In this document: positions 54,130-63,700 of the stretch, piece by piece
Position numbering within the stretch: the first letter of the stretch is position 1
Layout: every line of letters begins with the position of its first letter
From: Allobosea sp. Leaf344
GTDB lineage: Bacteria; Pseudomonadota; Alphaproteobacteria; Rhizobiales; Beijerinckiaceae
DNA: 64,000 nucleotides
Reading direction: 5' to 3'
NCBI RefSeq assembly: GCF_001426225.1
Contig: NZ_LMRT01000014.1
Coordinates: forward strand, 831,871-895,870
The notes under the pieces: model-generated
Database searches by the model: none
What the model was told of the DNA's origin: nothing
The model's input: only the letters and a program-made list of their open reading frames with translations
Made by a program: the position numbers and the translations under genes

Positions 54130-55530
54130 ATGACAGACCCGAAAACCCTCGCGATCATCGGCGCCGGCCCGGTCGGGCTGGCAGCGGCCGCCCATGCGAT
54201 CGAGCGCGGGCTGACCCCCGTCATCCTGGAGGCCGGTCCCGCCATCGGCCATGCGCTCCGCCAATGGGCGCATGTGCCAATGTTCTCGCCCTGGGCCTAT
54301 AATATCGACGCGGCCGCCGCGCGGCTGCTGCAGGAGACCGTCTGGGTGCGGCCTGATCCCGCCGCCCATCCCACGGGGGGCGACCTCGTCTGCGCCTATC
54401 TTGAGCCGCTGGCGGAGCGGACGCGGCTGCGCGACGCGATCCGCCTCGGATGCACCGTCACCTCCGTCTCGCGGCTCGGCCATGACAAGGTGAAGAGCGC
54501 CGGGCGCGAGCAGGCGCCCTTCCTGCTGCGCTATCGCGATGCGGCGGGCGGTGGCAGCCTGCTTGCCGATGCGGTGATCGACGCCTCCGGCACCTGGTTC
54601 TCGCCCAATCCGGCGGGGTCGGGCGGCGTCCCCGCCATCGGCGAGGCGGAAGCCTCGTCCCGGATCGGCTACGGCATGCCGGATGTCGCCGGCGCCGCCC
54701 GGGCGCGCTATGCCGGCCGGCGCATCGCTGTGCTCGGCGGCGGCCATTCCGCCATCGGCAATCTGATCGCGCTGGCGGCGCTGAAGCGGACCGACCCGGA
54801 AACGCGCATCCTCTGGCTGTATCGCGGGCCGGTGCTCGCCAAGGCCTTCGGCGGCGGCGCGGCCGACCAGCTCTCCGCCCGCGGCGAGCTCGGCCTGCGC
54901 ATCGAGGCGCTGGTCGCAGACGGCACGATTGCGGTCGAGACGGGCTTCCGTCTCGAGGAGATCGTCCGGGACGCCGACGCGCTCGGCCTGCGCTCCGATG
55001 ACGGCCGCCTCGTCGCCGCCGATGAACTCCTGGTCGCCACCGGCTTCCGCCCCGAGCTCGGCCTGCTCAGGGAGGTGCGGATCGCGCTCGATCCGGCGCT
55101 GGAATGCCCGCCGGTCCTGGCGCCGCTGATCGACCCCAATCTGCATTCCTGCGGCACGGTGCGGCCGCATGGCGCGGCGGAGCTCGCCCATCCCGAGCCG
55201 GGCTTCTACATCGCGGGGATGAAATCCTACGGCCGCGCGCCGACCTTCCTGCTCGCCACCGGCCATGAACAGGTGCGCTCCATCGTGGCGGCGATCGCCG
55301 GGGATGACGAGGCGGCGCGGCGGGTCGAGCTCGTCCTGCCGGAGACCGGTGTGTGCAGTACCGCCCCGGGCGGCCGCGGCCAGGCGGCGGCTGCGGGCGG
55401 CTGCTGCGGCGGCCCTGCCCCGGCCGAAATCGCGGCCTGCTGCGCGCAGGATGCCGAGGCCAAGGCGGCGGGCGCGGAAGGCTGCGGCTGCGGCACGCGG
55501 GCCCGCGCTCCCGAGCACGAGCCGGCCTGA
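54130..55530 (+). CDS. FAD/NAD(P)-binding flavoprotein with Cys-rich tail, arsenic island
   Basis: A 466-aa flavin monooxygenase-like protein. Dinucleotide folds: LAIIGAGPVGLAAAAHAIERG near residue 8 and RIAVLGGGHSAIGN near 197; the motif E-L-L-V-A-T-G-F-R-P is the usual flavoprotein ATG loop. The last 60 residues are an unusual tail with Cys-Cys pairs (G-G-C-C-G-G, A-A-C-C-A-Q, E-G-C-G-C-G), at least seven Cys, a plausible site for thiol-loving metalloids. ArsO- and ArsV-type flavoproteins are known in ars operons, but I cannot say that this is either. It overlaps the MFS gene by one base. Confidence 0.82.
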   Translation: MTDPKTLAIIGAGPVGLAAAAHAIERGLTPVILEAGPAIGHALRQWAHVPMFSPWAYNIDAAAARLLQETVWVRPDPAAHPTGGDLVCAYLEPLAERTRLRDAIRLGCTVTSVSRLGHDKVKSAGREQAPFLLRYRDAAGGGSLLADAVIDASGTWFSPNPAGSGGVPAIGEAEASSRIGYGMPDVAGAARARYAGRRIAVLGGGHSAIGNLIALAALKRTDPETRILWLYRGPVLAKAFGGGAADQLSARGELGLRIEALVADGTIAVETGFRLEEIVRDADALGLRSDDGRLVAADELLVATGFRPELGLLREVRIALDPALECPPVLAPLIDPNLHSCGTVRPHGAAELAHPEPGFYIAGMKSYGRAPTFLLATGHEQVRSIVAAIAGDDEAARRVELVLPETGVCSTAPGGRGQAAAAGGCCGGPAPAEIAACCAQDAEAKAAGAEGCGCGTRARAPEHEPA

Positions 55531-56780
55531 TGGCGACGACCATTCCGGGCCCCCTGTCCGGCCCGCGCCAGGATCTGCGGCTGATCCTCGCCCTCGGCGT
55601 GACGCAGGTCGCCGGCTATGGCGCGCTCTATTACGCCTTCGCGGTGCTCGCGCCCGAAATGACCAAAAGCCTCGGCTGGGCCCCGGAATGGACCTATGGG
55701 GCTTTCGCCACGGGGCTGCTGGCCGGGGGGCTGGTGGCCCCCTTCGCGGGCCGCATGATCGACCGCTTCGGCACCCGCGTGATGATGAGCCTCGGCTCCA
55801 TCCTGGCCGCCGCCTCGCTCTATGCCCTGTCGCAGGCGCGCGACCCGGTCAGCTATTTCGGCGCGATGATCGCGCTCGAAATGGTCTCGACGCTGGTTCT
55901 GTACGATGCGGCCTTCACGGCGCTGACCGAGGCGCATGGCAAGACGGCCCGGCGCGCCATCAGCAAGCTCACCCTGATCGGCGGCTTCGCCTCCACCCTC
56001 TTCTGGCCCTTGACCACCGGGCTGCTGACGATCGTCGACTGGCGCATGATCTACCAGCTCTACGCGCTGGGCTATCTCGTCCTGTGCCTGCCTTTGCACC
56101 TCCTGCTGCTGCCGAGGCGCAGGCCGGTTCAGGCGGCCGAGGCGGGACCCGTGGACAAGGCGGCACCGGCCGCGGCGGAGACCTATCTCACCGGCCCGGC
56201 CCGCACCCGTGCCTTCCTGCTGCTCGCCCTGGCGTTTTCGCTGCAGGGCTTCGTCGTCTCGGCCATGTCGGTCCATATGCTCACCATGCTGCAGGGTTTC
56301 GGCCTCAGCGCCGCGGTGGCGGTCGGCATCGGCGCCATGGTCGGCCCGTCGCAGGTCGCCGGCCGGCTGGTCGAGATGCTGTTCGGCATGAACCTCGAGC
56401 CGACGACGACGGCCTGGGTCAGCGCCACGCTGATGCCGGTCGGCTTCGCTCTGCTGCTGCTCGGCAGCACGACGGCGAGCCTGGCCGGGCTGTTCGCGAT
56501 CGCCTATGGCATCAGCATGGGGCTGGGCTCGATCGTAAGGGGCACGGTCCCGCTACGGCTGTTCGGCCCGGCCGGCTATGGCGCCATGCTCGGGAAATTA
56601 TCGGCGCCCGGCCTGCTGATCAGGGCCGCTGCGCCCCTGGCCTTCGCGGTGATGGTCGAGCGGGCGGGCTCGCTGCCCAGCACTCTGCTGCTGGTGGCGC
56701 TCTCGGCCGCCGCGGCATCGGCCCTCTTCGCCCTGTCCCGCTTCCACGCCGCCACGCTCGCTCCCGCGCCCCGGCCCTAG
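55530..56780 (+). CDS. MFS transporter, arsenic island
   Basis: A 416-aa major facilitator permease with about twelve spans. The loop 2-3 motif is seen as G-R-M-I-D-R-F-G-T-R near residue 72, and the central cytoplasmic loop (about 195-215) is Ala/Lys/Arg-rich. Its start overlaps the flavoprotein stop codon (TGATG), so both are produced together. ArsK-type MFS exporters for trivalent organoarsenicals exist, but family assignment here is by location only. The final stretch is a Pro-Ala-rich tail (APAPRP). Confidence 0.8.
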   Translation: MATTIPGPLSGPRQDLRLILALGVTQVAGYGALYYAFAVLAPEMTKSLGWAPEWTYGAFATGLLAGGLVAPFAGRMIDRFGTRVMMSLGSILAAASLYALSQARDPVSYFGAMIALEMVSTLVLYDAAFTALTEAHGKTARRAISKLTLIGGFASTLFWPLTTGLLTIVDWRMIYQLYALGYLVLCLPLHLLLLPRRRPVQAAEAGPVDKAAPAAAETYLTGPARTRAFLLLALAFSLQGFVVSAMSVHMLTMLQGFGLSAAVAVGIGAMVGPSQVAGRLVEMLFGMNLEPTTTAWVSATLMPVGFALLLLGSTTASLAGLFAIAYGISMGLGSIVRGTVPLRLFGPAGYGAMLGKLSAPGLLIRAAAPLAFAVMVERAGSLPSTLLLVALSAAAASALFALSRFHAATLAPAPRP

Positions 56781-56798
56781 CGAGGTTCGCGGGCCGGG

Positions 56799-57692
56799 TC
56801 AGGCCGCCTGGAACAGGGTCTTCTCCGTCGCCCCGTCCATCCGTCCGATGGCGCTCAGCACGGGGCGCAGCTCCTCCAGCCGCATCGATTCGAAGGGCAG
56901 GTTGACGAAGGCGGAGACACGCGCCGTCAGATTGCGATAGCTCTGCAGGAAGGCCGCACGCTGCGCCGCCTGCGGCCCCGCCACCGCGGCCGGATCTTCC
57001 AGCCCCCAATGCACCCGCATCGGCGCGCCGGGAAAGTCCGGGCAACTCGCCTCCGCCGCATCGTCGCAGACCGTGATCACCAGATCGAGCGGCGGCGCGC
57101 CGAGCTGCAGAAACTCGTCCCAGGATTTCGAGCGCATCGATGCGGTGTCGTAGCCGAGCTCGGCCAAAAGCCCGAGCGCCAGCGGATGCGGCGCCTCCTG
57201 CGGCCGGCTGCCGGCGGAGACGGCGCTGATGCGGCCCATGCCTTCCCGGTTGAGCACGGCCTCCGCCATGATCGAGCGCGCCGAATTGCCGGTGCAGACC
57301 ACCAGCACGCGCAGCGGGTCGTCGCTATCGACGGGGTCGCGTCGGGCCGGCACGGACGCGGCGCGCGGGGCGCAGCCGCCCGGCAGCTGCGTGCAGCAGG
57401 CATTTGCGAGAAAGCCGAGCAATGCGTCGGCCCGGCCCGGCTGGGCCGCGAAGATGATGTGCCGGCCCTCGCGGCGCAAGGCCAGCAGTCCGACCTGTTC
57501 CAGCGCCGCCAGATGCGACGACAGGGTGTTATGGGCGACGGCGAGAAGGCGGCCGATATCGCCCGCCGCCAGCCCATGCGGCCGGTAGCGCATCAACAGG
57601 CGGAAAATGTCGAGCCGCGTCGGCTGAGCCAGCGCGCCGAGCAGCGCCACCGCATCCACTGATGCCAGCGGCGCCTCCTGTCGCACTGTCAC
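56799..57692 (-). CDS. arsC: ArsR-ArsC fusion: regulator plus arsenate reductase
   Basis: A 297-aa two-domain protein. Residues 12-100 form an ArsR winged helix (LGALAQPTRLDIFRLLM, then HNTLSSHLAALEQ) with a Cys pair at 99-100 and Cys107. Residues 127-290 are a low-molecular-weight-phosphatase-type arsenate reductase with P-loop C-T-G-N-S-A-R-S (Cys133-Ser140) and further Cys209 and Cys217, placed like the redox triad of thioredoxin-coupled ArsC. It should sense arsenite and make it from arsenate. GTG 57692 is the only upstream start in frame, but it lacks a clear ribosome-binding site; a start near residue 12 is possible. Divergent from gapdh-arsJ. Confidence 0.9.
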   Translation of the reverse strand: MTVRQEAPLASVDAVALLGALAQPTRLDIFRLLMRYRPHGLAAGDIGRLLAVAHNTLSSHLAALEQVGLLALRREGRHIIFAAQPGRADALLGFLANACCTQLPGGCAPRAASVPARRDPVDSDDPLRVLVVCTGNSARSIMAEAVLNREGMGRISAVSAGSRPQEAPHPLALGLLAELGYDTASMRSKSWDEFLQLGAPPLDLVITVCDDAAEASCPDFPGAPMRVHWGLEDPAAVAGPQAAQRAAFLQSYRNLTARVSAFVNLPFESMRLEELRPVLSAIGRMDGATEKTLFQAA

Positions 57693-57783
57693 GACGCGAC
57701 CCGTGCCTTCGGAGAAGCCTCGTCCATGACAATCATCCCTCTGTCATTCCCACGTCATGCATCCTGGCCATACCACATGTCGG

Positions 57784-57803
57784 TGTCAATCGACATATTG
57801 ACA
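57784..57803. promoter_or_regulatory. ArsR-type operator between arsR-arsC fusion and gapdh
   Basis: A perfect 7-bp inverted repeat, TGTCAAT and ATTGACA, separated by six bases, lies 48 bases before the gapdh start and 93 bases before the fusion gene. A second CATGTC/GACATG pair overlaps it (57776-57805). This is the standard size for an ArsR dimer site, positioned to control both directions. Confidence 0.75.
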
Positions 57804-57849
57804 TGTCGTCTGGCGGGCGCGATGGATGCCGCGGATGGAGGGAAACGCC

Positions 57850-58893
57850 ATGCGGGTCGGGATCAACGGAATGGGGCGGATCGGGCGCCTCGCGCTGAGG
57901 GCGGCATCGGGCGCGGCCGAGCGCCCCGCCGATGATCCCCGCGCCGGCAACAGGCTGGAGGTCGTCCACCTCAACGAGATCAAGGGCGGAGCGGCGGCGA
58001 TCGCGCATCTGCTCGAATTCGACAGCATGCAGGGGCGTTGGCGCGGCGCGATCGATGCCGATGGCGAGGACGCGCTGACCGTGGACGGCCGGCGCCTGGG
58101 CTTCTCCAGCCATGGCCAGCCCGGCGACATCCCCTGGGGCGATCTCGGCGTCGATCTGGTGCTGGAATGTACCGGCAAGTTCCTGACGCCGGCGACGCTG
58201 GAGGGGCATCTGAAGCGCGGTGCGAAGCGTGTCATCGTCGCCGCTCCTGTCAAGGACGCCACGGTCCTCAACGTCGTCGTCGGCGTCAACGAGCATCTCT
58301 ACGATCCCGCGCGCCACCCGATCGTCACCGCCGCCTCCTGCACCACCAATTGCCTGGCGCCGGTTGTGAAGGTGGTGCATGAGGCGCTCGGCATCCGCCA
58401 CGGGCAGATCACCACCATCCACGACCCGACCAACACCAATGTCGTGGTCGATGCGCCGCATAAGGATCTGCGCCGCGCCCGCTCCGCCATGCTCTCGCTG
58501 CAGCCGACGACCACGGGCAGCGCCACCGCGATCGCGCTGATCTATCCCGAGCTCAGGGGCAAGCTCGACGGCCATGCCGTGCGCGCCCCGGTGCTCAACG
58601 CCTCGCTGACCGATTGCGTCTTCGAACTGGAACGGCCCACCAGGGCGGACGAGGTCAACGCTCTGTTCGAAGACGCAGGCCGGGGTGCGCTCGCCGGGAT
58701 TCTGGGCTTCGAGGCCAAGCCGCTCGTCTCCGTCGACTATCGCGGCGACACGCGCTCGGCGGTGATCGACGGGCTCTCGACGCTCGTCACCGACGGCACC
58801 ATGCTCAAGGTCTATGCCTGGTACGACAACGAGATGGGCTATGCCTGCCGCATGGTCGATCTCGCCTGCCATCTCGACCGGGCGGGCCTCTGA
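57850..58893 (+). CDS. ArsJ-associated glyceraldehyde-3-phosphate dehydrogenase
   Basis: A 347-aa GAPDH: Rossmann start [13 protein letters not shown], catalytic Cys164 in A-A-S-C-T-T-N-C, partner His in T-T-I-H-D-P-T, and the C-terminal [15 protein letters not shown]. The sequence differs from housekeeping GAPDH by the loop [22 protein letters not shown] and by an N-terminal insertion ([13 protein letters not shown]). In Pseudomonas the neighbour of arsJ uses arsenate in place of phosphate to make unstable 1-arseno-3-phosphoglycerate, which ArsJ exports. ATG 57850 follows GGAGGGAAACGCC. Three bases separate it from arsJ. Confidence 0.92.
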   Translation: MRVGINGMGRIGRLALRAASGAAERPADDPRAGNRLEVVHLNEIKGGAAAIAHLLEFDSMQGRWRGAIDADGEDALTVDGRRLGFSSHGQPGDIPWGDLGVDLVLECTGKFLTPATLEGHLKRGAKRVIVAAPVKDATVLNVVVGVNEHLYDPARHPIVTAASCTTNCLAPVVKVVHEALGIRHGQITTIHDPTNTNVVVDAPHKDLRRARSAMLSLQPTTTGSATAIALIYPELRGKLDGHAVRAPVLNASLTDCVFELERPTRADEVNALFEDAGRGALAGILGFEAKPLVSVDYRGDTRSAVIDGLSTLVTDGTMLKVYAWYDNEMGYACRMVDLACHLDRAGL

Positions 58894-58896
58894 AGC

Positions 58897-60144
58897 ATGA
58901 CCGCGGCCGCCCGCCATTACGCCATCGTCACCGCCGCCTATTGGGGGTTCACCCTCACGGACGGCGCCCTGCGCATGCTGGTGCTGCTGCATTTCTTCCG
59001 TCTGGGCTATTCGCCTTTCACCCTCGCCTTCCTCTTCCTGCTCTATGAGGCGGCCGGGATCGCGGCCAATCTGCTCGGCGGCTGGCTCGCCGTCCGCTAC
59101 GGCATCCCGCGGATGCTCGCGATCGGCCTCGCCACGCAGATCGCCGGCTTCCTGCTGCTGTCGGGCCTGTCGCCGGGCTGGACGGCCGCGGCCTCCGTCG
59201 CCTGGGTGGTCCTGGCGCAAGGCGTCTGCGGCGTCGCCAAGGACCTGACCAAGACGGCCTCGAAATCGGCGATCAAGATCGCCGAGGCCGCTGCCCGCAG
59301 CGAAGACGCAAAGGGCCGGCTGTTCCGATGGGTGGCCTGGTTCACCGGCTCCAAGAACGCGATGAAGGGTGTCGGCTTCTTCCTCGGCGGGCTCCTGCTG
59401 GAGGCGCTGGGCTTCCGCGGGGCGCTCTGGGCGATGGCGGCCATGCTCGGGCTGATCATGCTCGGCGTCGTCACCGCTTTGCCGGCGATGATGGGCAAGG
59501 CCAAGGCGAGCCGGAGCGCCCGCGAGCTCTTCGCCAGGAACCGCGCCGTCAACCTGCTGGCGCTGGCGCGCGTCGCGCTGTTCGGGGCTCGCGACGTCTG
59601 GTTCGTCGTCGGCGTGCCGGTGTTTCTCTACGCCTCGGGCTGGACCTTCACTAGGGTCGGCACCTTCCTGGCGCTCTGGACGATCGGCTACGGCCTCGTC
59701 CAGGCAGCGGCGCCCGCCTTCATCGCCCGGAGCCCGGACGGGCTCTCGTCGGAGGTACCTGCCGCGCGGCTCTGGGCGGCGGCGCTGGCAGCGATCCCCT
59801 TCGCCATCGCCGCGCTGCTGGCGAGCGGCGCCGGACTGCGGCCCGATCTCGTCCTCGTCGCGGGACTGGGCGTGTTCGGCTTCGCCTTCGCGGTCAATTC
59901 CTCGCTCCATTCCTATCTGATCCTGGCCTATGCGGGCTCGGAGAAATCGGCCGAGGATGTCGGCTTTTACTACGCCGCCAATGCGCTCGGTCGCTTCACG
60001 GGGACGCTGCTCTCGGGCCTGCTCTACCAGGCGGCCGGGCTCGGCGCCTGCCTGGTCGGTTCCGGCCTGCTGCTGGCGGCCTGCTGGCTCGCCACCCTCG
60101 CCCTCCCCGCCCGGCGGGAGGCCACCGCCGCGGCCGGCCCCTGA
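58897..60144 (+). CDS. arsJ: ArsJ, organoarsenical (1-arseno-3-phosphoglycerate) MFS exporter
   Basis: A 415-aa MFS protein that matches ArsJ: the start AARHYAIVTAAYWGFTLTDGALRMLVLLHF, the middle loop GVAKDLTKTASKSAIKI and FRWVAWFTGSKNAMKGVGFFLGG are hallmarks of the family. About twelve spans. With the adjacent GAPDH it gives arsenate resistance without reduction. Only 3 bases after gapdh, so one operon. Confidence 0.93.
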   Translation: MTAAARHYAIVTAAYWGFTLTDGALRMLVLLHFFRLGYSPFTLAFLFLLYEAAGIAANLLGGWLAVRYGIPRMLAIGLATQIAGFLLLSGLSPGWTAAASVAWVVLAQGVCGVAKDLTKTASKSAIKIAEAAARSEDAKGRLFRWVAWFTGSKNAMKGVGFFLGGLLLEALGFRGALWAMAAMLGLIMLGVVTALPAMMGKAKASRSARELFARNRAVNLLALARVALFGARDVWFVVGVPVFLYASGWTFTRVGTFLALWTIGYGLVQAAAPAFIARSPDGLSSEVPAARLWAAALAAIPFAIAALLASGAGLRPDLVLVAGLGVFGFAFAVNSSLHSYLILAYAGSEKSAEDVGFYYAANALGRFTGTLLSGLLYQAAGLGACLVGSGLLLAACWLATLALPARREATAAAGP

Positions 60145-60188
60145 GCACCGGCCTTGCAAGGGCGCGGCGCCATGCCCAGTCTCAGGCT

Positions 60189-60617
60189 ATGAGCGACGCT
60201 TTCGATCTCACCCGTTTCGTCGAGGCCCAGGCCGGCGCCTATGCCGCGGCTCTCGCCGAGTTGCAGGCGGGCACCAAGCGCAGCCATTGGATGTGGTTCG
60301 TCTTCCCGCAGCTGCGCGGCCTCGGCAGCTCCGCCATGGCGCAGCGCTACGGCCTGACGGGGCTCGACGAGGCGCGCGCCTATCTCGAGCATCCGCTGCT
60401 CGGGCCGCGGCTCCTCACCTGCACCCAGGCGGTGCTGCAGCATTCGCAGCGCAGCCTGCGCGAGATCTTCGGGTTGCCCGACGATCTCAAATATCGCTCC
60501 TCGATGACGCTGTTCGCCGCCGCGGCGGGCGAGGAACCGAGCCTGTTCCGCCAGGCGCTCGCGGTGCATTGCGGCGGCGAGGCGGATGGCCGGACGCTGG
60601 CGCTGCTGAAGCCCTGA
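60189..60617 (+). CDS. DUF1810 family protein
   Basis: A 142-aa soluble protein with the family pattern: DLTRFVEAQAGAYAAALAELQAGTKRSHWMWFVFPQLRGLG, then YLEHPLLGPRLLTC and the end HCGGEADGRTLALLKP (the D-x-x-T-L-x-L-L motif). Function unknown in this family (E. coli YcgL-unrelated). It lies 44 bases after arsJ but has its own codon context and may be separate from the arsenic genes. Confidence 0.85.
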   Translation: MSDAFDLTRFVEAQAGAYAAALAELQAGTKRSHWMWFVFPQLRGLGSSAMAQRYGLTGLDEARAYLEHPLLGPRLLTCTQAVLQHSQRSLREIFGLPDDLKYRSSMTLFAAAAGEEPSLFRQALAVHCGGEADGRTLALLKP

Positions 60618-60717
60618 CCGTCGCCCGCCGGTCTTTTGCGGCGCAACAAATTTGGAACCCATCCCAGCGCGCCCCGTTCCCCTCAGGAGGCGGCAAGGGA
60701 GCGGGTCGACAGTGGCG

Positions 60718-63700
60718 ATGGTCGAGGCTGGAGTATCGGGAGCGGCGGGCGCCGGCTCCTGCGCGGAAGGTGGCGTCGGCACTCCGCGCATCTATTACCT
60801 GCATCCGAGGATCGGCGGCGGCGCTGAAGCCTGGCCCGATCATGTCGCGAGGGCGGCGTCGCTCGGCTTCTCCGAGCTGCTGCTCGCCTGGCCCTTCTCC
60901 TCGGCCGCGGATCTCTTCCTGACCGACGACGTCGGGCGCATCGAGGGCCGTGACGCGTTGCAGGTGCTGAGCGAGCTCGCGGCCGCCTGCCGGGATCACG
61001 GCCTCTCCCTGTGGATGGATCTGGCGCCGGCCCGGGCCGCGGGCGACGGCGCGCTGGCGCAATCGCAGCAGGGCCTGTGGCTGCGGCCGCAGACCCAGGG
61101 CATCGACCCGCGAACCCTGCACCGGACGCCCGTGCTCCAGGCCGATTTCGCCGGGGCCGAGAGCCGGCACCTCGCCTTCTGGCGGCAGCAGCTGCGGCAA
61201 TGGCAGGGGCTGGGCGTCTCCGGCCTGCGCTGCCATGAGGCCGCAGCCGTGCCGCTCTCCTTCTGGCGTGATCTGCTGGCCACCGCCCGCGAGAGCGACC
61301 CGCTCTTCGCGGCGCTGGCCTGGATGCCCGGCGCGCCCCGCGAGCACGTGCTGGCGGCCGCCGAGATCTTCGATTTCCTGCCATCCTCCGTCGCCTGGTG
61401 GGACGGGCACGGCGCCTGGCTGCTGGATGAGTACAACGCCATCGCCGACCGCGCCGCGCTGGTCGGCTTCCCCGTCGATCCCTTCGCCTTGCGCGCCGCC
61501 GGTCCGACGGCGGTTCCCCCTGCCCGCACGCGCCAGATGGCGCTCCATGCCGCTACGCTGCTGGCCGATGGCTGGCTGATGCCGATGGGCTTCGAATACG
61601 GCATGGAGGCCCCTTTCGCGCTCGCCACCGAAGAGGATTTCGCCGCAGCGTCGCAGCGCACCGGCGACGTCCAGGCCGACATCGAGGCGGCCAACCGCCG
61701 CATCGGAGAGCTCGTCGGATCGGCCGGGCGCTCGCTGCGGGCCCTGGCGCTGCAGGGCGACCAGCCGGTCATCCTGCGCCAGTCGCGCCGCGGCGCCGAG
61801 CATCTCGTCGTGCTCAACCGCGACCCGGTCAATGTCTGCCGCCCCGATATCGGCCTGATGGCGGCCCGGATCGGCCGGCGGCCATCCGATGCCGACGATG
61901 CGCTCCTGCAGCCGGCCGCCGGCACGGCCTTTCGCCTGGTCGAGCCGCAGCCCATCGTCGGCGCGCCGCCGCCCCGGCCCGACGATGCCGCGCTGCTCTC
62001 GGGCGAGCGCATCGCCATCGAGGCGGTCAGCCCTGCGATCGAGGGCGGGCGCTTCGCCGTGAAGCGCTCGGCGGGCGAGCACGTCACCGTCGAGGCCGAT
62101 ATTTTCAGCGACGGCCATGACGTGCTGCGCGCCGATCTGCTGTGGCGCGCGGTCGACGAGGATGATTGGTCGCGCGCGCCACTCCAGCTCGTGGCGAACG
62201 ACCGCTGGCGCGGCCGCTTCCCGCTGCTGCGCCCGGGGCTGCATCTCTTCGCCATCGAGGCCTGGTGGGGCGAATTCCAGACCTATCGCCGCGACCTCGT
62301 GAAGAAGCGCGAGGCCGGGCTCGACGTGACACTGGAAATCGCCGAGGGCCGGCTGATGCTGGAGCGCTTCGCCGCCGGCGCCGAGGCCGGCATCGCCGAG
62401 CCGATCAATCGCTATCTGGCCAGGCTCGACGGGCAATCCGGCGAGGAGGCGGCCGAGCTCCTGCTCACCGACGAACTCCTCCACGCCATGGAGCGGGCCG
62501 ACCCGCGGCCGCACGCCACCGGAGCCGACAGCGTCTACCCCGTCGAGGCCGATCGCGAGGCCGCCTCCTTCTCGAGCTGGTACGAGCTCTTCCCGCGCTC
62601 GATCACCGATGATCCGGCCCGCCACGGCACGTTGCTCGATGTCATCGGGCGGCTGCCGGCGATCCGCGAGATGGGCTTCGACGTCCTGTATTTCCCGCCG
62701 ATCCATCCGATCGGCCGGACCAATCGCAAGGGCCGCAACAACACGCTGACGCCGGCGCCGGACGATCCCGGCAGCCCCTATGCGATCGGTTCGGCCGAGG
62801 GCGGGCATGACGCGCTGCATCCCGAGCTCGGGACCTTCGAGGATTTCCAGACGCTGGTGCGCCAGGCGGCGGAGCACGGTCTGGAACTCGCGCTGGATTT
62901 CGCGATCCAGTGCTCGCCCGACCATCCCTGGCTGAAGCAGCACCCGGACTGGTTCCAATGGCGGCCGGACGGCTCGATGCGCTACGCCGAGAACCCGCCC
63001 AAGAAGTACCAGGACATCGTCAATGTCGATTTCTACGGCCCGGGCGCCATTCCCGAGCTCTGGCTGGCGCTGCGCGACGTCGTGCAGTTCTGGGTCGACG
63101 AGGGAGTCCGGATCTTCCGGGTCGACAACCCTCACACCAAGCCCTTCCCCTTCTGGGAGTGGCTGATCGCCGATATCCGCTCGCGCGATCCCGGGGTGAT
63201 CTTCCTGGCCGAGGCATTCACCCGCCCCAAGATCATGTATCGGCTCGGCAAGATCGGCTTCTCGCAATCCTACACCTACTTCACCTGGCGCAACAGCAAG
63301 GCGGAGCTGACGGAGTATCTCACCGAGCTGAACGAGGCGCCGGCGCGCGACCTGTTCCGCCCGCATTTCTTCGTCAACACGCCCGATATTAACCCGGTCT
63401 TCCTGCAGAGCTCCGGCCGCCCCGGTTTCCTGATCCGGGCCGCGCTGGCCGCGACGCTGTCGGGGCTATGGGGCGTCTATTCCGGCTTCGAACTCTGCGA
63501 ATCCGCCGCCATACCGGGGAAGGAGGAATATCTCGACAGCGAGAAATACGAGATCAAGCCGCGCGACTGGCAGGCTCCCGGCAACATCATCGCCGAGATC
63601 GCCCAGCTCAACCGGATCAGGCGCAGCCACCCCGCCCTGCAGAGCCATCTCGGGCTGCGCTTCTACCAGGCCGGCAACGACAACATCCTGTTCTTCGGCA

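Noticed and set aside
57733..60159. 808-aa open frame on - across gapdh and arsJ
   Set aside because: Both genes on + are well conserved; the opposite frame is compositional shadow.
60487..63366. 959-aa open frame on - across glgE
   Set aside because: Shadow of glgE with repetitive Arg/Gly/Glu-rich composition and no recognisable fold.
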